The notes under the pieces: model-generated
Databases searched by the model: none
Seen by the model: the letters and a program-made list of their open reading frames with translations, nothing else
Told to the model about the DNA's origin: nothing
Assembly: GCA_964651045.1 (NCBI GenBank)
Contig: CAZYVD010000077.1
Coordinates: forward strand, 1 to 10,576
Reading direction: 5' to 3'
Length of the DNA stretch: 10,576 nucleotides
Source: CAZYVD01 sp964651045
GTDB taxonomy: Bacteria > Zhuqueibacterota > QNDG01 > DSAB01
Program-made: the position numbers and the translations under genes
Part shown: positions 7,250 to 10,576 of the stretch, piece after piece
Position numbering within the stretch: the stretch's first letter is position 1
Layout of the letters: each line of letters begins with the position of its first letter

Positions 7250-7819
7250 ATGAATTTCTTTAAAGTCTGGTTTCTGGGGATTATTAAGCCCTCACATGCT
7301 TTTAACGAGCTAAGGAAGAAACCGGCTTCCAATTGGGGGTTCTGGGCGATATTAATTAGTTTTTTAGGCACCTCAATTACAACTATACTGGCTTTACACT
7401 TACTTGGTCGCAGACCCTTTGAACACTCTTATCTTAATTTTCTATCAGATAGGAATTACTACGTAGCGGAAATGATTTTTCTGCCCATCTTTGGGTTTGC
7501 GATATGGATTTTAACGAGTGGCATAGTCCATCTTGTTCTTTGCTTGGTAGGCAATTTTGATCAAATTTTAAATGTTGTTGGAATGGGGATGCTTATTATA
7601 ATGCCAGCAGTGTGGTTATGGGATTGGTCAATGATTGGTTTAAATCGGTATCAAATGGATATGATGGCAATCAGCCATTCAGTCTTTGCAACCTGGGGAA
7701 TAATGCTCTATTCGATGGGATTCAAAAAGATTCTTGGCATTAGAACATTGCCAGCCATCGGGCTGGCTTTGATTATCCCAGGTGTGTATATTCCATTAGC
7801 AATGATTTTCATAAGATGA
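7250..7819 (+). CDS. Yip1-domain-like integral membrane protein
   Basis: A 189-residue protein with about five membrane segments (near 32-52, 72-100, 106-128, 143-158, 166-187). The start at 7250 is chosen over 7187 because GAGGGGG lies 8 nt upstream and the N-terminus then begins with the Yip1-type pattern: FLGIIKPSHAFNELRKKP (8-25), followed by SGIVHLVLCLVGNFDQILNVVG (90-111), which matches the conserved 'GxxHxxLxxxGG..F.QtLxvvGy' region. Bacterial Yip1 proteins have no settled role; membrane organisation or transport has been suggested. The gene is followed after 22 nt by an attC-like site and may be a cassette gene, but no left-hand cassette boundary is seen; its upstream junction is the palindrome in the hsdS stub. 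Confidence 0.7.
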   Translation: MNFFKVWFLGIIKPSHAFNELRKKPASNWGFWAILISFLGTSITTILALHLLGRRPFEHSYLNFLSDRNYYVAEMIFLPIFGFAIWILTSGIVHLVLCLVGNFDQILNVVGMGMLIIMPAVWLWDWSMIGLNRYQMDMMAISHSVFATWGIMLYSMGFKKILGIRTLPAIGLALIIPGVYIPLAMIFIR

Positions 7820-7841
7820 GCACCATGAGTACGACAACAAA

Positions 7842-7923
7842 GCCTAATAGCAGACATACGGCTATACTTGGCTCATCCTAAATTCGATAAAGCAGAACTT
7901 TGTATGTCCACAAAACGTTAAGC
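7842..7923 (+). mobile_element. attC-like recombination site 1
   Basis: An 82-bp element with R''-like GCCTAAT (7842-7848, one mismatch to RYYYAAC), inner arms GACATAC (7853-7859) and GTATGTC (7902-7908), and R'-like GTTAAGC (7917-7923, exact GTTRRRY). The spacers are 4 nt (left) and 8 nt (right). It lies just after the Yip1-like gene. If real, the crossover is between 7917 and 7918. The same asymmetric plan recurs at 9368-9454 and 10393-10468. Confidence 0.5.
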
Positions 7924-7972
7924 TTAATCGGACGGTGTGGTTTAAGAAATTTATAAACTGGATGTAATATCA

Positions 7973-8209
7973 ATGAATGTGAGTAAAAAACTATATAAAA
8001 AAGGATTAGAAAAGTTTCTTATTTCATGGATCATTGGACAAAACTTATTTTTTATATTCTATTTTACCATGGCCTTTATTGGAATGCATCCATTGCAAAT
8101 TTGCAGAATTCCAATAGTTTCTCTCTTGTTTGTCATTTTTTCACTAAAGAAACTTCAAATACACTTGGAACATGGTCCGAAATTGCAGGTGATGGTGTAC
8201 TTCACTTAA
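7973..8209 (+). CDS. Doubtful small ORF at the start of the second block
   Basis: A 78-codon frame (MNVSKKLYKKGLEKFLISW...) with one or two hydrophobic segments and a basic start. A second frame, 8026-8220 (64 codons, MDHWTKLIFYILFYHGLYW...), overlaps it almost completely, has a more natural codon pattern after 8090, and may be the true or former coding frame; a frameshifted relic is also possible. Neither has a good ribosome binding site and I recognise no family. It fills the space between attC-like site 1 and the repeats before the satD-like gene. Confidence 0.2.
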   Translation: MNVSKKLYKKGLEKFLISWIIGQNLFFIFYFTMAFIGMHPLQICRIPIVSLLFVIFSLKKLQIHLEHGPKLQVMVYFT

Positions 8210-8267
8210 ACAACCAATAAAGGTTGTATCATAAAATTACAACCAAAAAGGTTGTATCTTAAATTTG
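8210..8267. promoter_or_regulatory. Two tandem copies of a palindromic ACAACC-N-GGTTGT site, probable operator
   Basis: Unit 1 (8210-8238) and unit 2 (8239-8267) are near-identical 29-nt direct repeats. Each holds an inverted pair, ACAACC...GGTTGTATC, with 6 nt (8216-8221) or 5 nt (8245-8249) between half-sites. The palindrome centres are about 28-29 bp apart, roughly three DNA turns, so two dimers could bind the same face. The array lies 23 nt before the satD-like ATG, and the SatD-like protein has a helix-turn-helix, so autoregulation is an attractive inference. Confidence 0.6.
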
Positions 8268-8289
8268 AGAAACATATTAGAGGTAACTT

Positions 8290-8949
8290 ATGGAACAAAA
8301 AACCTATGTATTGTTAGGCGATGTAATCTCCTCCCGCCAAATTCGGAATCGAGGAGAGGTACAACAGAAGTTGGCAAGAGCATGCAAAGAGATAAATACC
8401 GTGTATGCTAAAGAAATATACGCTGATTTCAAGATTTTGAAAGGGACTGATGAGATTGGTGGTGTGCTATCAACTATGACAAATAGTTATAATATCATCT
8501 CTACAATATTGGAACAATTGTACCCAAATTTAATACGTTTTGTTCTGGTTTTTGACTATATAGATACTGCCTTAAACACAAGGGATATATCAAAAATGGA
8601 TGGTCCTGCATTTCACAAAGTATCGGATATTATGAATAAGCTCAAGAAATCAAAATTAATGTTTGATGCATGTGTTGGCAATAAAATGATTGATAACTGT
8701 ATAGCCGGACAGGTTAACTTAATTTTATTATTAAAGAAAAATTGGACTGCAAAGCAACATCTGATAGTTAAGGAATATAAAAAAACTAAAAATCAATATG
8801 ATGTGGCTAAAAAATTGGGAGTAACACAACAATATGTGTCTAAAACTCTTAACCGTTTAATGTTGAAAGAGATTAATAATATAGAAGAGAGGTTGAATAA
8901 TATGCTGTTTGAATATACACAAAGTAAAGCATCGGGAGTTGTTAGATGA
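8290..8949 (+). CDS. SatD family protein with C-terminal helix-turn-helix
   Basis: A 219-residue protein of the SatD family, named after the sat operon (secretion and acid tolerance) of Streptococcus mutans; the biochemical role is unknown. The family start is clear: YVLLGDVISSRQIRNRGEVQ (6-25), the 'GD-x-I-x-SR-x-I' signature, and KILKGTDEIGGVL (48-60), in the place of the usual GDEFQ-type motif. Residues about 155-195 form a helix-turn-helix (KEYKKTKNQYDVAKKLGVTQ then QYVSKTLNRL), so DNA binding is likely. AGAGG precedes the ATG. The stop overlaps the next start (ATGA), so the two proteins are translationally coupled, as in other satD-membrane protein pairs. The tandem palindromes just upstream may be its own operator. 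The block is flanked by attC-like sites 1 and 2. Confidence 0.78.
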   Translation: MEQKTYVLLGDVISSRQIRNRGEVQQKLARACKEINTVYAKEIYADFKILKGTDEIGGVLSTMTNSYNIISTILEQLYPNLIRFVLVFDYIDTALNTRDISKMDGPAFHKVSDIMNKLKKSKLMFDACVGNKMIDNCIAGQVNLILLLKKNWTAKQHLIVKEYKKTKNQYDVAKKLGVTQQYVSKTLNRLMLKEINNIEERLNNMLFEYTQSKASGVVR

Positions 8950-9314
8950 TCGAAAATATAAGTTGGATTGACATTACAATCTTAATAGTAGGATATTTGG
9001 TATTACTTTGGACAAGCGGTATAGTATTAAACAATATCTTGTCCAAGATTTTAAATGAACCTATCAGTAAGAAAATTAGTAAGGAAGTGCGCGATACTGG
9101 TTTTATAGTAGGGAAATGTGAAAATTTATTGATAGTTACGTTTATACTTTTGGATGCATATACAGCTTTGGCATTAATATTCGCAGCGAAAACTATAGTC
9201 CGTAGAGAAGATATGAGTAGAAGTTCCTTATTTTTTCTTGCAGGAATGATGATTAATTTTACTTATTCGCTAATAATGGGAGTGATTATAAAAATACTTA
9301 TAGGATTAATGTAA
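8946..9314 (+). CDS. Small membrane protein, partner of SatD (DUF3307 C-terminal-like)
   Basis: A 122-residue protein with hydrophobic segments near 7-26, 61-84 and 95-121. The central motif GFIVGKCENLLIVTFILLDA (52-71) with AAKTIVRRED (80-89) resembles the C-terminal part of DUF3307 proteins, where G-x-I-G-x-x-E-x-L-L...AAKSI-x-R recurs; the usual N-terminal DUF3307 half is missing. DUF3307-type proteins are often next to satD (from memory). Its ATG overlaps the satD-like stop by 4 nt, so synthesis is coupled. It may anchor or respond to the SatD-like protein at the membrane; this is inference. Attribution to DUF3307 is moderate, the gene itself is near certain. Confidence 0.7.
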   Translation: MIENISWIDITILIVGYLVLLWTSGIVLNNILSKILNEPISKKISKEVRDTGFIVGKCENLLIVTFILLDAYTALALIFAAKTIVRREDMSRSSLFFLAGMMINFTYSLIMGVIIKILIGLM

Positions 9315-9367
9315 GTGGTCTCTAATGTTATTGTTCCCAACTCTCCACTTAACTTCGGTGATAGCGC

Positions 9368-9454
9368 ACTCAACAGGTGAATATATGGCTTCATCTTCAG
9401 TGTGCTCAAATTTACCATAACAGGCAAACTTCACATATTCCCAAAACGTTAGGT
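9368..9454 (+). mobile_element. attC-like recombination site 2
   Basis: An 87-bp element: R''-like ACTCAAC (9368-9374, exact RYYYAAC), inner arms GAATATATG (9379-9387) and CACATATTC (9432-9440, one mismatch), R'-like GTTAGGT (9448-9454, exact GTTRRRY). Spacers are 4 nt on the left and 7 nt on the right. A second inverted pair, GCGCACT/AGTGTGC (9364-9370 and 9399-9405, one mismatch), overlaps it. It follows the SatD block by 53 nt. The predicted crossover is 9448/9449. Confidence 0.5.
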
Positions 9455-9587
9455 GAAATGGCAATATAGAAGAATGATACAGATAAAGGCAATTCGTTTA
9501 ACAATTAAGTTACAGAAAAAAGTTGACGATGTTTATTGAAAAAAAGAATGTTTGCATAGTCATAAAAAATTATTATTTTTTTAATAT
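9455..9587. other. AT-rich non-coding stretch after attC-like site 2
   Basis: No credible coding frame on either strand. It is rich in A and T runs and holds only weak promoter-like boxes (TTGCAT near 9552 with TTATTT about 16 nt on). It would be the leader of the third block in the cassette reading. The whole 572-nt gap between the genes ending at 9314 and starting at 9887 is otherwise filled by attC-like site 2, palindrome copy 2 and the recombinase remnant; 9765-9886 shows only frames of about 30 codons without support. Confidence 0.5.
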
Positions 9588-9613
9588 CGTTCCCAAACTA
9601 TAGTTTGGAAAAG
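9588..9613. repeat. Dispersed GTTCCCAAACT palindrome, copy 2
   Basis: CGTTCCCAAACT (9588-9599), an AT centre, and AGTTTGGAAAAG (9602-9613), with two mismatches between arms. The left arm is identical to copy 1. A GAGGAGG run follows, and recognisable recombinase coding sequence begins about 10 nt after the right arm. Confidence 0.8.
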
Positions 9614-9623
9614 AGGAGGCTAA

Positions 9624-9764
9624 AGCGGGGTTGATTTAAGATACATTAAGGAGATCCCCGGGCATAAGAGTAGCAAAACGACAGAAATTTGTACTCATAT
9701 GAGCAAGACAGGTATAGCAAGAATAAAGAGTCCCCTTGATATGATTTATGAAGAAAGGATATAA
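9624..9764 (+). pseudogene. Tyrosine recombinase (XerC/D- or integron-integrase-like) C-terminal remnant
   Basis: The frame reads SGVDLRYIKEIPGHKSSKTT, then EICTHMSKTGIARIKSPLDM and ends at TAA 9762-9764. This matches the end of XerC/XerD-type recombinases: 'GxDLRYIQELLGHxSxKTTEIYTHV...SPLD', containing box II. Two key residues differ, each by one base from the expected codon: LGH is PGH (CTC/CTT-type to CCC at 9657-9659), and the catalytic Tyr of EIYTH is Cys (TGT at 9690-9692). A TAA lies immediately before Ser1 and no earlier part of the protein is present. The frame is too short for the usual ORF size limits. It is inactive. The SPLD ending occurs in both integron integrases and Xer-like enzymes, so the subtype cannot be told. 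Confidence 0.75.
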
Positions 9765-9886
9765 ATACATCCAGAGGTATGCATATACGCAATACTGCAC
9801 ATATCATCCAAAATTTGGAAGATATCTGCAATGCGGATATGAATGAGTTAGCCGACATGGCTGTATAGAAAAGATGGTGTAGATGT

Positions 9887-10201
9887 ATGAAACGATTTAG
9901 AGATATCCACAATCGGCAGATTCGATTAACAGACGAAAGACAAGAACACATCGAAGCAGACCACCCGGAAATGTATGGGCAGATTGAAAAAATCCAGGAA
10001 ACTTTGACAAAGCCTGATATAGTTCTCAGATCGAAAACAGATCCAGATGTTGAGCTATTTTATCGACATTACGACATTACGCCTGTTACTGAGAAGTATT
10101 TATGTGTTGTAGTTAAAATATTAATTGGGGATGTGTTTATTATAACTACATATTTTACAGATACAATAAAGAGAGGTGATGTGCTATGGGAAAGGAAATA
10201 A
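9887..10201 (+). CDS. Putative PBECR-type nuclease toxin
   Basis: A 104-residue soluble protein. Its pattern fits a widespread small family annotated as phage-Barnase-EndoU-ColicinE5/D-RelE-like nuclease: IRLTDERQEHIEADHPEMYG (12-31), TLTKPDIVLRS (39-49), FYRHYDI (58-64), EKYLCVVVKILIGDVFIITT (69-88) and YFTDTIKRGDVLW (89-101). Candidate active-site residues are R13, R18, H21, H26, Y59, K70, T87 and T91, judged only from family-like conservation. It overlaps the following DUF2283 gene by 16 nt, an arrangement typical of toxin-antitoxin pairs, and the block ends in an attC-like site; integron cassettes often carry such modules. The ribosome binding site before 9887 is poor, so low expression is likely. 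An RNase toxin is the best guess; activity is not shown. Confidence 0.65.
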   Translation: MKRFRDIHNRQIRLTDERQEHIEADHPEMYGQIEKIQETLTKPDIVLRSKTDPDVELFYRHYDITPVTEKYLCVVVKILIGDVFIITTYFTDTIKRGDVLWERK

Positions 10202-10398
10202 AAATTTGGTATGACAAAGAAGGTGATTATCTTGAAGTCCTTTTTGAGAGAAAAAAGGGATACTTTAGGGAGACAGAAAACGATACAGTAATGGAAAAGG
10301 TGGATGAGGAAGGAAATATCATCGGTTTCTCAGTTCTGAAAGTGAGTGCATTGAAAGAGAAGCCCCTTTCAATATCTCTTAAAAACCATGTCGCCTAA
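10186..10398 (+). CDS. DUF2283 family protein, putative antitoxin
   Basis: A 70-residue protein matching DUF2283 along its length: IKIWYDKEGDYLEVLFER (5-22; cf. 'I-x-YD-x-E-x-D-x-L-x-I'), a middle with DTVMEKVDEEGNIIGFSVL (33-51), and a C-terminal ALKEKPLSISL. GAGAGGTGAT lies just upstream of the ATG, and its start overlaps the nuclease-like gene by 16 nt, so translation is coupled. DUF2283 proteins are small, of unknown biochemistry, and frequent partners of PBECR-like genes (from memory). A neutralising role is inferred from the pairing. The TAA stop lies inside the R''-like box of attC-like site 3, a feature known from integron cassettes. Confidence 0.8.
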   Translation: MGKEIKIWYDKEGDYLEVLFERKKGYFRETENDTVMEKVDEEGNIIGFSVLKVSALKEKPLSISLKNHVA

Positions 10399-10468
10399 TA
10401 CGGGCTATACAGCTCACTTCGTTCGCTCAAATCCCTTCGGGACTTCATATAACCCGAACAAGTTAAGT
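10393..10468 (+). mobile_element. attC-like recombination site 3
   Basis: A 76-bp element: R''-like GCCTAAT (10393-10399), inner arms CGGGCTATA (10401-10409) and TATAACCCG (10448-10456, one mismatch), R'-like GTTAAGT (10462-10468, exact GTTRRRY). Spacers are 1 nt (left) and 5 nt (right). The tip contains a small TCCC-TTC-GGGA hairpin. Its left side resembles site 1: both have GCCTAATA and then GGCTATAC followed by GCTCA. The predicted crossover is 10462/10463. Confidence 0.5.
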
Positions 10469-10483
10469 GACATTTTTTCTTCT

Positions 10484-10509
10484 GGTTCCCAAACTCCTAT
10501 TTGGGAACC
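10484..10509. repeat. Dispersed GTTCCCAAACT palindrome, copy 3
   Basis: GGTTCCCAAA (10484-10493) and TTTGGGAACC (10500-10509) are perfect 10-bp arms around CTCCTA. The left arm shares GTTCCCAAACT with copies 1 and 2. It sits 15 nt after attC-like site 3. No coding frame is recognised from here to the right edge (10510-10576). Confidence 0.85.
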
Positions 10510-10576
10510 CACATGTTTTACAAACTCTGTTTTGACGATGATAAATCAATGAAATTGGATGATGTGTGACAGATAC

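Noticed and set aside
9333..9346. GTTCCCAACTCTCC as a fourth half-copy of the palindrome
   Set aside because: Only the left arm is similar and no right arm follows, so chance is a sufficient explanation.
9347..9353. ACTTAAC as the R'' box of attC-like site 2
   Set aside because: It fits RYYYAAC, but no inner arm at the expected spacing pairs with CACATATTC; the box at 9368-9374 does, with the same spacer asymmetry as sites 1 and 3.
9748..9868. Short frames of 28-32 codons between the recombinase remnant and the nuclease-like gene
   Set aside because: No ribosome binding site at proper distance and no family resemblance; they overlap each other in different frames.
9646..9951. 101-codon open frame on the minus strand
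   Set aside because: It opposes the recombinase remnant and the nuclease-like gene, has a Cys/Ser/Phe-rich composition with no family pattern, and no ribosome binding site.
7210..10509. The GTTCCCAAACT palindromes as a CRISPR array
   Set aside because: Only three copies, separated by 0.9-2.4 kb with genes between them, arms diverged, no regular spacers and no cas genes.
7187..10539. TTGACGAT occurring near each palindrome (7187-7194, 9523-9530, 10532-10539)
   Set aside because: Distances and sides differ, and the first copy is explained by the hsdS codons for FDDI; an 8-mer is too short to build on.

Overview
The window looks like a piece of an uncultured, probably Gram-negative-type bacterial chromosome. 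Genes have clear AGGAG-type ribosome binding sites, two exported proteins carry typical Sec signal peptides, and ATA (Ile) and AGA/AGG (Arg) codons are frequent, as in many anaerobic candidate phyla. Lineage cannot be fixed from the sequence. A secreted bleomycin hydrolase, a membrane protein ending in an FEMPLLGYLGY motif and a secreted glycogen-debranching-like enzyme together would suit Acidobacteria- or Aminicenantes-like bacteria; this is a weak inference.

Left part (1-4702), ordinary chromosome. Two divergent units share an AT-rich intergenic region (1947-2128). Leftward: a polytopic membrane protein (1946-1059), then, 2 nt later, an exported C1B cysteine peptidase (bleomycin hydrolase / aminopeptidase C; 1056 to beyond the left edge). 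Rightward: a large exported six-hairpin glycosidase resembling amylo-alpha-1,6-glucosidase.

Middle part (4789-7248), a wrecked type I restriction-modification locus with visibly richer G+C. Its order is hsdM C-terminal remnant (internally deleted), intact AlbA_2/COG2865 ATPase-winged-helix protein, intact HNH endonuclease, and an hsdS start surviving for only 16 codons before a 26-bp palindrome. No hsdR is seen and neither hsdM nor hsdS can work; the two accessory genes remain open.

Right part (7250-10576), a series of small, same-strand gene blocks: (a) a Yip1-like membrane protein; (b) a SatD-like protein with a C-terminal helix-turn-helix, overlapped by a small membrane protein and preceded by two tandem copies of a palindromic site; (c) a PBECR-like putative nuclease toxin overlapping a DUF2283 protein. 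Each block ends in an element with the layout of an integron attC site: an R''-like box (RYYYAAC or one mismatch), paired inner arms, and an R'-like GTTRRRY box (GTTAAGC, GTTAGGT, GTTAAGT). I read this as a cassette array without a visible integrase gene (a CALIN-like array). Block (c) contains the C-terminal remnant of a tyrosine recombinase whose catalytic Tyr codon reads Cys. A second dispersed element, three copies of a palindrome built on GTTCCCAAACT/AGTTTGGGAAC, runs through the same region and lies beside truncated genes in two of three cases. The integron interpretation is an inference from primary sequence; no folding or database search was possible.
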